Notes: generated by a model not told the origin, from the sequence alone. Shown: positions 7,115 to 16,714, counted from the stretch's first letter. The stretch: 64,000 nucleotides of DNA from Rubrivivax sp. (GCA_027484825.1 JAIXSE010000003.1:1-64000), one strand, 5' to 3'. Numbers and translations are program-made.

Positions 7115-9301
7115 ATGACCATTCTGTCGTTCTCCTCACGCTCACTGCAGACGCCTTGTCCAACTGCGCCGTGGGCGAGTCGTTTTGGTGGTGCGGTGGT
7201 GACGGCGCTGCTTGCGCTGCTCGCTGTGGCCGCTGGCAGCACGTCCGCCTTGGCCGCCTCTGCCGACCCGGGCAGCCCAGCCGTGCAAGGCATCCAAGGC
7301 GACGTCCCCACCCGCGCTGGTCGGGTGGCGGAGGTCAGCAGTGGGGTCTGGATCTACGACCCTGAAGGGCGCGAATGGCAGCAACTCCAGCGCAACCAGA
7401 GTGTGGGCGAAGGCGACCGCCTCCGTACCGACGAACGTGCTGGTGCCACCCTCAGTGTCGGCTCCAGCACCCTCTGGATCGACGAACGCTCCGAAATCGA
7501 ATTTAACGCCCTCTCCGAACAACGCGTCTCCGTCCAAATTGTGCGCGGCGGTGCCGGCATCCGCCTGCGCTCCCCCCAGGCCGCCGACGAATGGACCTTC
7601 CAAACCCTGGAAGGCCGCTTCTCCTTCGAACGCGAAGGCCTCTACCGCATGAGCCAGCTCGACCGCGGCACCCAGGCCCAGGCCTGGCAGGGCAAACTGC
7701 GCTTCGACTCCCGGGCCATGGATGTTCCGCCCGTCTTTGTCACCACCAACGAACAAGCCGAATTTTGGTGGGACAACGGCCCCCGCACGGAACGCCAGCC
7801 GCTCCAGCGCGACGCCTTCGCCCAGATTTTGCTCACCGACGAACGCGCCGCCATCCAGCTGGCCGTGCCCGCCAACGTCGTCTCCCCCGAGATGACCGGC
7901 GTCGAAGACCTCGGCCGCTATGGTGCCTGGCAACAGTCGCCCGAATACGGCACTGTCTGGGTCCCCACCACCGTCGTTGTCGAAGACTGGGCCCCCTACC
8001 GCTATGGCCGCTGGGTCTGGAGCGCCCGCTGGGGATGGACCTGGGTGGACGACATGCCCTGGGGCTTCGCCCCCTTCCACTACGGCCGCTGGGCCTACTG
8101 GCAAAACCGCTGGTGCTGGGTCCCCGGCCCCTACGAACCGCGTCCTGCCTATGCGCCGGCGGTGGTCGGCTGGGTCGGCGGTGCGGGCCTGAGCATCAAC
8201 ATCTGGAGCGGCGGACGCCGCCCGCCTCCGCCGCGCTACGGCGCCTGGGTGCCCCTGGCCCCGCGCGAGGTCTACTACCCCCCGGGCCGCTACTCCAACG
8301 ACTACTGGCGCCGCGTCAATCCCCGCATCGAGCCGGGCCGCGTGCCACGCCCCAACGACCCGGTGCCGCAGTTCCGATTTGAACGCGAACATGGCCGCCT
8401 GTTCACCGCCATGCCGGTCACCCGACCGCTGCCGGTGACCGAGCCGCGCATGCCACTGCGGTCCGGTCAGGAGCGCCCGGGCATGGTGACGGGCGGGCGA
8501 CCGGACGGACGTCCGGAGCCACGCCCTGATGGTCGTCCGGACGGCCGCCCCGGCGGCACCGCCCCCGGCCAGGTGCGACCCATCCAGGCCCCGACCCCGG
8601 CCCCGGGCGCGCAACCGGGCCGTGGCAATGACGGTCGCCCGCTCCAGCCCACTCCAGTGCAGCCGATGCCGGCCCAGCCGGCACCGCAACACAACGGCGT
8701 GCGCCCGATGACGGGTGCGCCGGAGACCAGCCGGGACGAGCGCTTCCAGCCCCAGCGCAACTGGCGCGATGAGCAGAACGAACCGGGGCGCCGAGACGAC
8801 GGCCGATTTGGCGTGCCGGTGCCGAACCGGGTGGAACCGCGAGCGGATCCGCGGGTGGAGCCCTCTCGCGAGCCCTCTCGCATCGAGCAGCCACGCATTG
8901 AGCAACCCCGGATCGAACAGCAGCGGATCGAACAACCGCGCATCGAGCAGCAGCGCATCGAGTCGCCTCGCTTTGAACAGCCTCGCAACGAATCGCCGCG
9001 TGTGGATCCGCGTTGGCAGCCGACGCGCGAGCCGACCCGCGAGCCGTCCCGCGAAGTCCGGGAGACCCCGCGCATGGAAATGTCCCGCCCGGTGATGCCG
9101 CTGCAGCAGCCTCAGCCGCAGGCCATGCCCCAGCCGCAACCGCAACCGCAGCCGCAGCCACAACCCCAGCGCGTTGAGCCGCCGCGACGGGACATCGGTC
9201 CGCGACCGGGCGCTCAGCCGCAGCCGGTGCGACCCGCGCCGGACCAGAAGGCCGAGCCCATCCGGCAGCGCGGCGACGAGCGTCGCCAAAACGAGCGCTG
9301 A
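7115..9301 (+). CDS. FecR-domain / tryptophan-rich DUF6600-type envelope protein
   Basis: A 728-residue exported protein. A long N-terminus ends in a signal peptide (hydrophobic stretch about residues 27-47, ending SALAA). A FecR-like domain follows (about residues 70-190; GVWIYDPEGREWQQLQRNQS, GDRLRTDERAGATLSVG). Next is a repeat-like aromatic region about residues 268-345 with several Y/F-G-R-W motifs (PYRYGRWVWSARWGWTW, FHYGRWAYWQNRWCW), matching the DUF6600 pattern. The C-terminal ~340 residues are low-complexity and rich in Pro, Arg and Gln, including five-residue IEQPR/IEQQR repeats (about residues 589-628) and a QP tract (about 668-685). Function is unknown; an envelope or surface role is inferred. 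A GGAG site lies upstream of the ATG. Confidence 0.75.
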   Translation: MTILSFSSRSLQTPCPTAPWASRFGGAVVTALLALLAVAAGSTSALAASADPGSPAVQGIQGDVPTRAGRVAEVSSGVWIYDPEGREWQQLQRNQSVGEGDRLRTDERAGATLSVGSSTLWIDERSEIEFNALSEQRVSVQIVRGGAGIRLRSPQAADEWTFQTLEGRFSFEREGLYRMSQLDRGTQAQAWQGKLRFDSRAMDVPPVFVTTNEQAEFWWDNGPRTERQPLQRDAFAQILLTDERAAIQLAVPANVVSPEMTGVEDLGRYGAWQQSPEYGTVWVPTTVVVEDWAPYRYGRWVWSARWGWTWVDDMPWGFAPFHYGRWAYWQNRWCWVPGPYEPRPAYAPAVVGWVGGAGLSINIWSGGRRPPPPRYGAWVPLAPREVYYPPGRYSNDYWRRVNPRIEPGRVPRPNDPVPQFRFEREHGRLFTAMPVTRPLPVTEPRMPLRSGQERPGMVTGGRPDGRPEPRPDGRPDGRPGGTAPGQVRPIQAPTPAPGAQPGRGNDGRPLQPTPVQPMPAQPAPQHNGVRPMTGAPETSRDERFQPQRNWRDEQNEPGRRDDGRFGVPVPNRVEPRADPRVEPSREPSRIEQPRIEQPRIEQQRIEQPRIEQQRIESPRFEQPRNESPRVDPRWQPTREPTREPSREVRETPRMEMSRPVMPLQQPQPQAMPQPQPQPQPQPQPQRVEPPRRDIGPRPGAQPQPVRPAPDQKAEPIRQRGDERRQNER

Positions 9302-9350
9302 ACGGAGCGCTGAGGGGAGCTCCTGATGAACTCCCCACTGATTGGCCCAA

Positions 9351-11306
9351 TTACGGCCGCGCCAGCGCCTCCACCGGATCCAGCCGCGCCGCATTGCGGG
9401 CCGGCAGGAATCCGAAGATCACCCCGATCAGGCTGGACACGCCGAACGCGCCCAGGATCGCCGTCGTGGAAATCATCATCCGGAAGCCCGCGGCGCCGGC
9501 GAGATAGTCGAACAGCAGGCTCACCCCGACCGCCAGCCCCACCCCCAGCGCGCCGCCGATCAGGCACACCAGCACCGCCTCGATCAGGAACTGCCGCAGG
9601 ATGTCGCTCTGCCGCGCTCCCACGGCCATGCGCACGCCGATCTCCCCGGTGCGCTCGGTCACCGACACCAGCATGATGTTCATCACCCCGATCCCGCCCA
9701 CCAGGAGCGAGATCAGCGCAATCGACGAGATCAGCAGCGTGATGGTGGCCGTGGTCTGCTCCACCGTCTTGCGGATGCTGTCGGTGTTCATCAGGAAGAA
9801 GTCGGTGCGCCCATGCCGCTGGGTGAGCAGGGTCTTGATGCCTTGCTCCGCCGCCGCATTGGGCACCGCGTCGCTGACCCGCACCGTGATGCTGCGCAGG
9901 TAATCCTGGCCGGTCATGCGGCTCATCGCCGTGGTGTAGGGCAGCCAGATGTTGATCGAGTCGTCGTTGCCGAAGGCGCTCGCCTTTTTCTCGGTCACGC
10001 CCACGATCCGCACCGGCACGCTGCCCAGCAGAATCACCTCGCCCAGCGCCGACTCGCCGTTCGGAAACAGCGTCTTGCGGGCGTTGTCGTCGATCACCGC
10101 CACCTGGGCCTGCGCCCGCACGTCCTGCTCATCGAAGGCACCGCCCTGCGCGAAGGTATAGCCGTAGACGCGGAAGTACTGTCCCCCGACGCCAGTGATG
10201 GTGGCCGTGACGTCCACGTTGCGATAACGCAGGCCGGCGCTGACCGCCACGGAGGGCGAGACGCTGTCCACATAGTCCAGCTGCGCCAGTGCCGTGGCGT
10301 CGCCCGCTCGCAGCGTGCGGATGGCTGCCGCCTTGCGGTCACCAAAGCCGCTGCCCGGCATGATGTTGATGGTGTTGGTGCCCATCGAGCTGATGTCGGC
10401 CAGCACCTTCGCCCGCGTGCCCTGTCCCAGCCCCACCACCGACACCACCGACGCAATGCCGATGATGATGCCCAGCATGGTCAGCAGCGTGCGCAGGCGG
10501 TGGGCCACCATGGCGCGCAGGGCCATGCGGGCCGCCTCCGCCACCCGGCCGATCACCGCCTGCCAGGAGGCGCTGGCCGGGGCTGCAGGCGCTGCCGCCT
10601 TGGTCACCGGCGCTGAGGCGTCGTCGCGGCGGCGGTCGGCCACGATGACGCCGTCGCTGATCTCGATCACCCGCTGCGCATGGGCGGCCACCTGCGGGTC
10701 GTGCGTCACCAGAATGATGGTGTGCCCATCCGCATGCAGCTCTTCCAGAATCTTCATCACCTCGCGGCCGCTGGCCTGGTCCAGCGCGCCGGTCGGCTCG
10801 TCGGCCAGGATGACGTCGCCGCCATTCATCAGCGCCCGGGCAATCGACACCCGCTGCTGCTGGCCGCCCGACAGCTGTCCGGGCCGATGCGACAGCCGCT
10901 CGGCCAGGCCCAGCCGCGTCAGCAGTTCCTGCGCGCGCTGATGGCGATGCTCCGCCTGCGTGCCCGAGTAGATGGCCGGGATCTCGACATTGCCCAGCGC
11001 ATTGAGGTCGCCCAGCAACTGGTAGCGCTGGAAGATGAAGCCAAAGTGCTCCCGGCGCAGGCGCGCCAGTTCGTCCGGCCCCATGGCGCCGGTCTCCTGG
11101 CCCGCCACGCGGTAACTGCCGCGGCTGGGGCGGTCCAGGCAGCCCAGGATGTTCATCAAGGTGGACTTGCCGGAGCCCGAGGGGCCGATGATGGCCACCA
11201 TCTCGCCGGCCTCGATGCTCAGGTCCACATCCCGCAGCACGGCCACGACGCCGTCGCCGGCCGGGAATTCGCGGACCAGGCCGCGCAGTTCAAGCAGCGC
11301 GGCCAT
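9351..11306 (-). CDS. macB: MacB-type ABC efflux transporter (ATPase fused to permease)
   Basis: A 651-residue inner-membrane protein that drives export with MacA and an outer-membrane channel. The N-terminal ~230 residues are an ABC ATPase with Walker A (GPSGSGKST), signature [17 protein letters not shown] and Walker B ([12 protein letters not shown]). One transmembrane helix follows near residue 270, then a large periplasmic domain, then three C-terminal helices of the FtsX/MacB permease fold. Such transporters export macrolides, lipopeptides, siderophores or toxins; the substrate is not evident here. It starts directly at the macA stop (stop at 11307, ATG at 11306), so it is the last gene of a three-gene minus-strand operon. 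Confidence 0.93.
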   Translation of the reverse strand: MAALLELRGLVREFPAGDGVVAVLRDVDLSIEAGEMVAIIGPSGSGKSTLMNILGCLDRPSRGSYRVAGQETGAMGPDELARLRREHFGFIFQRYQLLGDLNALGNVEIPAIYSGTQAEHRHQRAQELLTRLGLAERLSHRPGQLSGGQQQRVSIARALMNGGDVILADEPTGALDQASGREVMKILEELHADGHTIILVTHDPQVAAHAQRVIEISDGVIVADRRRDDASAPVTKAAAPAAPASASWQAVIGRVAEAARMALRAMVAHRLRTLLTMLGIIIGIASVVSVVGLGQGTRAKVLADISSMGTNTINIMPGSGFGDRKAAAIRTLRAGDATALAQLDYVDSVSPSVAVSAGLRYRNVDVTATITGVGGQYFRVYGYTFAQGGAFDEQDVRAQAQVAVIDDNARKTLFPNGESALGEVILLGSVPVRIVGVTEKKASAFGNDDSINIWLPYTTAMSRMTGQDYLRSITVRVSDAVPNAAAEQGIKTLLTQRHGRTDFFLMNTDSIRKTVEQTTATITLLISSIALISLLVGGIGVMNIMLVSVTERTGEIGVRMAVGARQSDILRQFLIEAVLVCLIGGALGVGLAVGVSLLFDYLAGAAGFRMMISTTAILGAFGVSSLIGVIFGFLPARNAARLDPVEALARP

Positions 11307-12512
11307 TTACATCGGGGGCGGGCCGCGACGGCCGCCTTCGTTGGACGTGGCGTCGGCCAGGGCTTCACTGGTCACCACGCGTTCGCCTTCCTTCAGCCCT
11401 TCGAGCACCTGCGCCCGCACCCGGCTGTTCAGGCCAACGCGCACGGTGCGCGGCTCGATGCGGCCGTCCGGCTGCTGCACCCGCACGGTGTAGCGGCCTT
11501 GCGCGTCCTTCTTCCCCAGCGCCGCGGACGGCACCAGCAGCACCCCCTTGGCCTGGTCCAGCACGATGGTGGTCTGCGCCGTCATGTTGATGCGCAACTG
11601 GCCGCTGGTGTTGGGCACGTCGAAGATGCCGTTGTAGTAGATGGCGCTGGTGGTCGAGCTGGAGCTGCTGGTGGAGCTGCTGGTGGTGCTGGTGCTGTCC
11701 GCCAGCGTGGTGTCGCCCGGCTCGATGGCCCGCAGACGGGCTTCGATGCGGCGGTCTGGCTCGCCCAGCAGCGAGAAGTAGACCGGCATGCCGGGCTTGA
11801 CCCGCGGCACATCGGCTTCGGAGATCTTGGCCTTGATGGTCATGGTGTCCAGACGGGCCAGCTTGATGATGGTGGGCGCCGACTGGGTGGCGTTCACCGT
11901 CTGACCCTGCTCGGTGACGATGGCCACCACCGTGCCGTCCATCGGCGCGACAACGCGGGCGTAGCCCAGGTTCACCTGCGCCGTGTCCACATTCACCTTG
12001 GCCTGGGCCACCAATGCCTGCTGCGAGTCCACATCCGCGCGGGCGGTGCCCAGACTGGCTTCGGCGGTTTCCAGATCGGCCCGTGCCCCGGCATCGGCCT
12101 CGTTCAGGGCGCGTTGACGTTTGAGGGTGAGCTCGGCCTGGGCCAGCGTGGCGCGGCGCGAGGCCAGCAGCGCTTCGGCGCTGCGCAAGGAGGCCTGTGC
12201 GTCGCGCAAGGCGTTCTGCTGGGTCAGGGCGTCGATCTCGGCAATCAGCTGGCCTTCCTTGACCTTGTCGCCCAGGGCCACATGCAGGCGTTTGACTTCA
12301 CCGGTGGCCCGGGCGCCGACGCTCACCAGCTTGAAGGCGTTGATGGTGCCGGTGGCCAGCACCGACTCTTCCAGGTCGCCGCGCTCGACCACCGCGGTGG
12401 TGACCTGCGGCGGCGGCGGCGGTGTGAACCAGACCCGCTTGATGATGAAACCCAGCACCGCCACAACGACCAGCAGCAGCACCAGCCGCCCCGGTCTCAA
12501 CCATGTCTTCAT
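11307..12512 (-). CDS. macA: MacA-type periplasmic adaptor subunit
   Basis: A 401-residue membrane-fusion protein linking MacB to the outer-membrane channel. It has an N-terminal membrane anchor (about residues 10-25), a lipoyl-like half (ATGEVKRLHVALGDKVKEGQLIAEID), a coiled-coil hairpin (about residues 90-165), the second lipoyl half (VVAPMDGTVVAI) and a beta-barrel domain. An unusual Ser/Thr-only linker of about 16 residues (coded near 11650-11700) interrupts the barrel region. The start at 12512 (MKTWLRPGRL) was chosen because GAGGA lies just upstream. A longer reading from 12560 overlaps the previous gene. It is separated from the outer-membrane gene by only 10 bases. Confidence 0.93.
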   Translation of the reverse strand: MKTWLRPGRLVLLLVVVAVLGFIIKRVWFTPPPPPQVTTAVVERGDLEESVLATGTINAFKLVSVGARATGEVKRLHVALGDKVKEGQLIAEIDALTQQNALRDAQASLRSAEALLASRRATLAQAELTLKRQRALNEADAGARADLETAEASLGTARADVDSQQALVAQAKVNVDTAQVNLGYARVVAPMDGTVVAIVTEQGQTVNATQSAPTIIKLARLDTMTIKAKISEADVPRVKPGMPVYFSLLGEPDRRIEARLRAIEPGDTTLADSTSTTSSSTSSSSSTTSAIYYNGIFDVPNTSGQLRINMTAQTTIVLDQAKGVLLVPSAALGKKDAQGRYTVRVQQPDGRIEPRTVRVGLNSRVRAQVLEGLKEGERVVTSEALADATSNEGGRRGPPPM

Positions 12513-12522
12513 TCGGAAATCC

Positions 12523-13971
12523 TCAGGATGCAAGGGTGTTGTCGTCGCTCCAGCCGCCACCCAGCACCTTGTAGAGCGTGATGCGGTTGAGCTGTTCGGT
12601 CAGGCGCAGGGTGATCAGCGACTGCTGCGCTGAATACAGCGAGCGCTGGGCATCCAGCACGTCCAGTTGCGTGCTGCTGCCGGCCCGGTACTGCACTTCG
12701 GCCAGCCGGAGTTGCCGCTCGGTGGCCGCCAGCAGCGTCTGCTGCGTCGCCAGACGGTCGGCCAGGGTGGCGCGGATGGAGAGCGCATCGGCCACTTCGC
12801 GGAAGGCGGTCTGCACCGTCTTGTCGTAGGTGGCCACGGCGATGTCCCGGCTGATCTCGGCCTGACGCACGGCCGCGCGGCTGGCACCGGCATCGAAGAT
12901 CGGCAGGGAGACGGAAGGCCCCAGCGACCAGTTGCCAGCGCCCGACTTGAAGAGGTCGGACAGGTCAGAACTGGCCCGGCCGGCACTGGCCGTCAGGCTG
13001 ATGGTCGGGAAGCGGGCGGCGCGGGCGGCGCCGATGTCCGCATGGGTGGCGATGAGCGACTGCTCGGCCGAGCGCACATCCGGCCGGCGCAGCAGCACGC
13101 TGGACGGCACGCCGGCGGGCAGGTCCACCAGGGTGCTCACATCGGCGGCGGCATCGGGCGCCTGCGGGCGCAGCGCGTCGGGCAGGGCGGCGCCGAGCAG
13201 CAGCTCCAGCGCATGACGGTCCTGCTCCAGCGTGGCGGGATAGGTGGCGACATCGGCGCGGGCGCTTTCGACGGCGGTGCGGGCCTGCGCGAGCGCCAGG
13301 CCCGAGACGGCGCCGACGGCATGGCGACGTTCGGTCAGCGCCAGCGTCTGTTCCTGGCTGGCCAGCGTCTGCTGCGCCAGCGCCTGGCGCTGGAGATCGG
13401 CCGCCCAGGTGAGCCAGGCGCTGGCGACTTCGGCCACCAGGCTGATCTGCACGCTCTGGCGCGTGGCATCCAGGCCCCAGAGTGAGGCCTCGGCCGAGGC
13501 ACTCAGGTTGCGCACGCGGCCGAAGACGTCCAGCTCGAAACTGGTCATCGCGAGCTGAGCGGAGAAGGCGTTGGTGGTGGTGCTGTTGCCTGAGCCGCTC
13601 CCTGCACTGCTGCCGGAGCGCGATGCGCTGGCGCCGGCCGTGAGGGTCGGCCAGCGCTGTGCGTCGGTCTGGACCAGCGCGGCGCGGGCCTTGTCCACGT
13701 TCAGGGCTGCCACCCGCAGGTCGCGGTTGTTGGTGAGCGCCAGGGCGATGGTGTCCTTGAGGCGGCCGTCGCTGAACACGCTGCGCCAGGGCAGGGCGGC
13801 GGCATCGCGGGCGGCGGGCGCGCCTTCCTGCGGAACGGCAGGCGCCGGGCGGTGATAGTCGGGCGCCAGATTCACGCAACCAGCCAGCGCCAGGCCCAGC
13901 ACCAGGGCTGAACCGGAGCGCCAGCCCGGCTGCAGGCGCGCACGGGCATGAGTCATTCGGCAATCATTCAT
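12523..13971 (-). CDS. NodT-type outer-membrane efflux lipoprotein
   Basis: A 482-residue TolC-family outer-membrane factor that forms the exit duct of the MacAB pump. The N-terminus has a lipoprotein signal with lipobox LALAGC (Cys about residue 32), so the mature protein is lipid-anchored. Two OEP repeats follow, with long alternating helices and the typical RRPDVRSAEQSLIATHADIGAARAARFP-region segment before the second repeat. It is the first gene of the operon, ahead of macA. The ATG at 13971 is used; the in-frame ATG at 13956 would drop five residues and neither has a strong ribosome binding site. A perfect inverted repeat (14047-14074) lies about 75 bases upstream and is a candidate operator. 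Confidence 0.92.
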   Translation of the reverse strand: MNDCRMTHARARLQPGWRSGSALVLGLALAGCVNLAPDYHRPAPAVPQEGAPAARDAAALPWRSVFSDGRLKDTIALALTNNRDLRVAALNVDKARAALVQTDAQRWPTLTAGASASRSGSSAGSGSGNSTTTNAFSAQLAMTSFELDVFGRVRNLSASAEASLWGLDATRQSVQISLVAEVASAWLTWAADLQRQALAQQTLASQEQTLALTERRHAVGAVSGLALAQARTAVESARADVATYPATLEQDRHALELLLGAALPDALRPQAPDAAADVSTLVDLPAGVPSSVLLRRPDVRSAEQSLIATHADIGAARAARFPTISLTASAGRASSDLSDLFKSGAGNWSLGPSVSLPIFDAGASRAAVRQAEISRDIAVATYDKTVQTAFREVADALSIRATLADRLATQQTLLAATERQLRLAEVQYRAGSSTQLDVLDAQRSLYSAQQSLITLRLTEQLNRITLYKVLGGGWSDDNTLAS

Positions 13972-14046
13972 TGAGAGGCGGCGTGATGATGCCGTACGGC
14001 CGCCGGTCGTTGTTGGCTCAGCAGTAAAGTGAGTTTGTCAGACTTG

Positions 14047-14074
14047 ATGCAATGCAGTGATCAACGCATTGCAT
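14047..14074. promoter_or_regulatory. Perfect 9-bp inverted repeat upstream of the efflux operon
   Basis: ATGCAATGC (14047-14055) and GCATTGCAT (14066-14074) are exact reverse complements separated by 10 bases. The site is upstream of the nodT-macA-macB start and just downstream of the preceding hydrolase gene. The arm spacing is compatible with a dimeric repressor such as a TetR or MarR type. No regulator gene is adjacent. Confidence 0.45.
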
Positions 14075-14094
14075 TGCTCAATGTCACGATTCAT

Positions 14095-15222
14095 TCACGA
14101 CGGGCTGCGCGGCGAAGGCGATGAAGGCGCCGCCGTTGGCGTTGCCGGCGCTGTTGCTGTCGCAGCGGGCTGCAGCGACCTCAGCAGCGCCGCATTGAAT
14201 TCCTCGGGCGCTTCAACCTGCGGTGAATGCCCCCGCTCCGGCAGTTCCACCAGACGGCTGCCGGGAATGGCCTGCGCGGCGCGGCGGCCCAGGGTCGGAT
14301 AGTCGCCCAGTTGACGCTGCAGCTCCGGCGTCGCGCGTGCGGCGCCCGGGGCGGTGCGGTCCTTCTGGCCGATGATCAGCGTGGTGGGCACGCGGATGCG
14401 GTCCAGTTCATGCACCACCGGCTGGGTGAACATCATCTCGGAGGTCTGGGCCTGGTTCCAGGCGAAGGTGTCGCGGCCTGGGCCGTTGTAGAGCCCCGCC
14501 AGCATGGACACCCAGCGGCCGTATTCGGGCTTCCAGTTGCCGTGGTAGTAGTAGCGCTGCTGGTAGGCCTTGATGGACTCGACGCTCGCCTTGAGTTCCT
14601 GCTGGTAGAGCGTGTCCACCGAGGCGTAGGGGACGCCCAGCGCCTGCCAGTCTTCCAGGCCGATGGGGTTGACGACGACCAGTTGTTCGACGCTCTGCGG
14701 ATACTGCAGTGCATAACGCAGCGAGAGCATGCCGCCGATGGAGTGGCCGATGATGGTGGCGCGCGTAATCTTCAGGGACTGCAGCAGGGCGTGGGTGTTG
14801 GCCGCCAGTTGCTGGAAGCTGAACTGGTAGCCACGCGGTTTGCTGGAGGCGCAAAAGCCGATCTGGTCCGGCGCAATGACGCGGTAGCCGGCGCCGGTGA
14901 GGGCCGCGATGGTGGTCTCCCAGGTCGCGCCGCAGAAGTTCTTGCCGTGCAGCAGGACGGCGGTGCGACCGTTGGGGCGGCCTTTGGGGGCCACATCCAT
15001 GTAGGCCATCTCCAGCGTCTGCTGCTGGGAGCTGAAGCGGAAGCGTTGCTGGGGATGGGGGTAGTCAAAACCTTCGAGCTGAGGGCCGTAGCTTGGGGCG
15101 GCATCGGCAGCGACCGCAGCAGTGCCGGGGGCGGGGGTGGCCGCACCGGCGGACACCGTGAGGCCGAGGGCGGCGGCCCCGACGCTCAGGCGGATCAGGG
15201 ACAGAACAGGCAGGTGGGGCAT
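14095..15222 (-). CDS. Secreted alpha/beta-hydrolase
   Basis: A 375-residue hydrolase with a signal peptide (about residues 1-27, ending SAGAA). The fold markers are the oxyanion segment LLHGKNFCGATWE, the nucleophile elbow GHSIGGM (Ser), the acid in IGQKDRTAPG and the catalytic His in ERGHSPQVEAPEEF. The closing ~25 residues are Ala/Thr/Pro-rich low complexity. The substrate is unknown; esterase or epoxide hydrolase-like activities are common in this family. It is transcribed in the same direction as the tesA-like gene 25 bases upstream, which suggests co-transcription. Confidence 0.85.
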   Translation of the reverse strand: MPHLPVLSLIRLSVGAAALGLTVSAGAATPAPGTAAVAADAAPSYGPQLEGFDYPHPQQRFRFSSQQQTLEMAYMDVAPKGRPNGRTAVLLHGKNFCGATWETTIAALTGAGYRVIAPDQIGFCASSKPRGYQFSFQQLAANTHALLQSLKITRATIIGHSIGGMLSLRYALQYPQSVEQLVVVNPIGLEDWQALGVPYASVDTLYQQELKASVESIKAYQQRYYYHGNWKPEYGRWVSMLAGLYNGPGRDTFAWNQAQTSEMMFTQPVVHELDRIRVPTTLIIGQKDRTAPGAARATPELQRQLGDYPTLGRRAAQAIPGSRLVELPERGHSPQVEAPEEFNAALLRSLQPAATATAPATPTAAPSSPSPRSPS

Positions 15223-15247
15223 CAGAACATCCTCAATCTGTAGATCC

Positions 15248-15961
15248 TCAGAGCATCGGGCGCAGCTGTTTCCAGACGTTGTCCAGCATCACCGGGTGGG
15301 CCTTGGCCAGCGGGTGGATGCGGTCGGGCTGGAACCAGTCGGCGGCATCAGTGCGGTCGGCGACGCCGGCGAGGAGGAAGGGCACAAGGGGCACCTTTTC
15401 TTCCTGGGCGACGGTCTTGAAGCCGGCTTCGAATTCGCGGGTGTAGCTGGGGCCCATGTTGGGCGGGATCTGCATGCCGACGATGAGCACCTTGGCCCCG
15501 GCCGCCTTGCCGGCCTTGACCATGGCGCGCAGGTTGTCGCGGGTGCTGGCCAAGGGCAGGCCGCGAAGGGCGTCGTTGCCGCCGAGCTCGATGACGAGGA
15601 GGGTAGGCTGGTGCTGCTTGAGCAGGGCGGGCAGGCGTGCGAGGCCGCCGGAGGTGGTGTCGCCGCTGATGGAGGCATTGACGACGTCGGCGGTGAGTTG
15701 CTGGTCCTTGAGGCGCGCCGTCATGAGTGCGACCCAGCCAGTGCCGCGGGCCAGGCCATACTCGGCGGAGAGGCTGTCGCCCAGGACCAAAATGCGGCGG
15801 GGGGATGCGGTTTTGGCGGTTGAAGGGGGCGTCTTGGTGGCGGCTGCGGGCTTTTCTTGTGCGGTCGCAGGTCCAGCCAGAGACACCGCCAAGCTCGCGG
15901 TCAGGAGAGAGGCGCTAGAGTAGAGCATCCACACACGGCGGCGCATCTGCGGTTGATTCAT
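15248..15961 (-). CDS. tesA: Arylesterase / TesA-type GDSL lysophospholipase-thioesterase
   Basis: A 237-residue SGNH hydrolase of the TesA family. It has a signal peptide (hydrophobic stretch about residues 12-34, ending ATAQE), block I LVLGDSLSAEYGL with the nucleophile Ser, block III GNDALRGL, and block V DRIHPL with the Asp-His pair. Related enzymes act in the periplasm on aryl esters, acyl-CoA and lysophospholipids. Its ATG at 15961 overlaps the ATG of the divergent ABC ATPase gene at 15960 (shared bases in CATG). A second Met at residue 6 (15946) could be the true start and would remove the overlap. The tesA/ybbA head-to-head order is also seen in E. coli. Confidence 0.88.
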   Translation of the reverse strand: MNQPQMRRRVWMLYSSASLLTASLAVSLAGPATAQEKPAAATKTPPSTAKTASPRRILVLGDSLSAEYGLARGTGWVALMTARLKDQQLTADVVNASISGDTTSGGLARLPALLKQHQPTLLVIELGGNDALRGLPLASTRDNLRAMVKAGKAAGAKVLIVGMQIPPNMGPSYTREFEAGFKTVAQEEKVPLVPFLLAGVADRTDAADWFQPDRIHPLAKAHPVMLDNVWKQLRPML

Positions 15962-16655
15962 GGTTCTGAATATCCTCGAGGTCGATCACGTCAACAAGTC
16001 GGTGCAGGACGCCAGCGGCGTGCTGACCATTCTGCATGACATCACCTTTCAGCTGCAGGCCCGGGAGTCGGTCGCCATCGTGGGCGCGTCGGGGTCGGGC
16101 AAGAGCACGCTGTTGTCGATTCTGGCGGGCCTGGATACGCCGACGAGCGGCACGGTGCGTCTGCGGGGGCAGGACATGTTCGCCCTGGACGAAGACGGCC
16201 GTGCGGCGCTGCGAGGGGCGCATTTGGGGTTTGTGTTCCAGAGTTTCCAGTTGCTGGGGCATTTGACGGCGCTGGAAAATGTGATGCTGCCGCTGGAATT
16301 GCGGGGCGAACGGGATGCCCGGGGGTTGGCGCGGCAGATGCTGGATCGGGTGGGGTTGGGGCAACGGTTGTCGCACTATCCGAGGGTGTTGTCGGGCGGG
16401 GAGCAGCAGCGGGTGGCACTGGCTCGGGCGTTTGTGCAGCAACCTGATCTGCTGCTGGCCGACGAGCCCACCGGGAGTCTGGACTTCGCGACCGGCGAGC
16501 AGGTGATGAAGCTGATGTTCGATTTGAATCGGGAGTTGGGGACGACGCTTGTCATGGTCACTCACGATCAAAACATCGCGCGTCAATGCGATCGTCAGCT
16601 GAAGATCGCGGCCGGACACCTTCAAGACATTACCCTTGCCGATCTGCCGGCTTGA
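15960..16655 (+). CDS. ybbA: YbbA-type ABC transporter ATP-binding protein
   Basis: A 231-residue ATPase of the LolD/MacB-like group. It has Walker [13 protein letters not shown], signature [15 protein letters not shown], Walker [13 protein letters not shown] and the switch His in MVTHDQ. In E. coli ybbA is followed by the permease gene ybbP and diverges from tesA. Here tesA is divergent as expected, but the next plus-strand gene is absent and a terminator follows 37 bases after the stop. The permease partner therefore must be elsewhere or lost. A role in export of esterified or lipid molecules is only an inference from the E. coli context. Confidence 0.88.
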   Translation: MVLNILEVDHVNKSVQDASGVLTILHDITFQLQARESVAIVGASGSGKSTLLSILAGLDTPTSGTVRLRGQDMFALDEDGRAALRGAHLGFVFQSFQLLGHLTALENVMLPLELRGERDARGLARQMLDRVGLGQRLSHYPRVLSGGEQQRVALARAFVQQPDLLLADEPTGSLDFATGEQVMKLMFDLNRELGTTLVMVTHDQNIARQCDRQLKIAAGHLQDITLADLPA

Positions 16656-16692
16656 TGGGGGCTTCGTCCCTCGTCGGGCAGGGCTGGAGGGG

Positions 16693-16714
16693 GCGTTCTT
16701 CGGGGCGCTTTTTT
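16693..16714 (+). terminator. Intrinsic terminator of ybbA with UUCG tetraloop
   Basis: GCGTTC-TTCG-GGGCGC (two G-U pairs) is followed by six T residues (16709-16714). It lies 37 bases after the ybbA stop and just before the nested-hairpin element. Confidence 0.65.

Noticed and set aside
9302-9350. Short GGGGAG/CTCCCC inverted repeat between convergent genes as a terminator
   Set aside because: Only six pairs and no T tract on either strand.
7142-9394. A 750-codon minus-strand open frame opposite the FecR-like gene
   Set aside because: The plus-strand frame has a signal peptide and recognisable domains; the minus frame only mirrors them.
10680-12581. A 633-codon plus-strand frame across macA-macB
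   Set aside because: It crosses two clear minus-strand genes and contains no recognisable domain.
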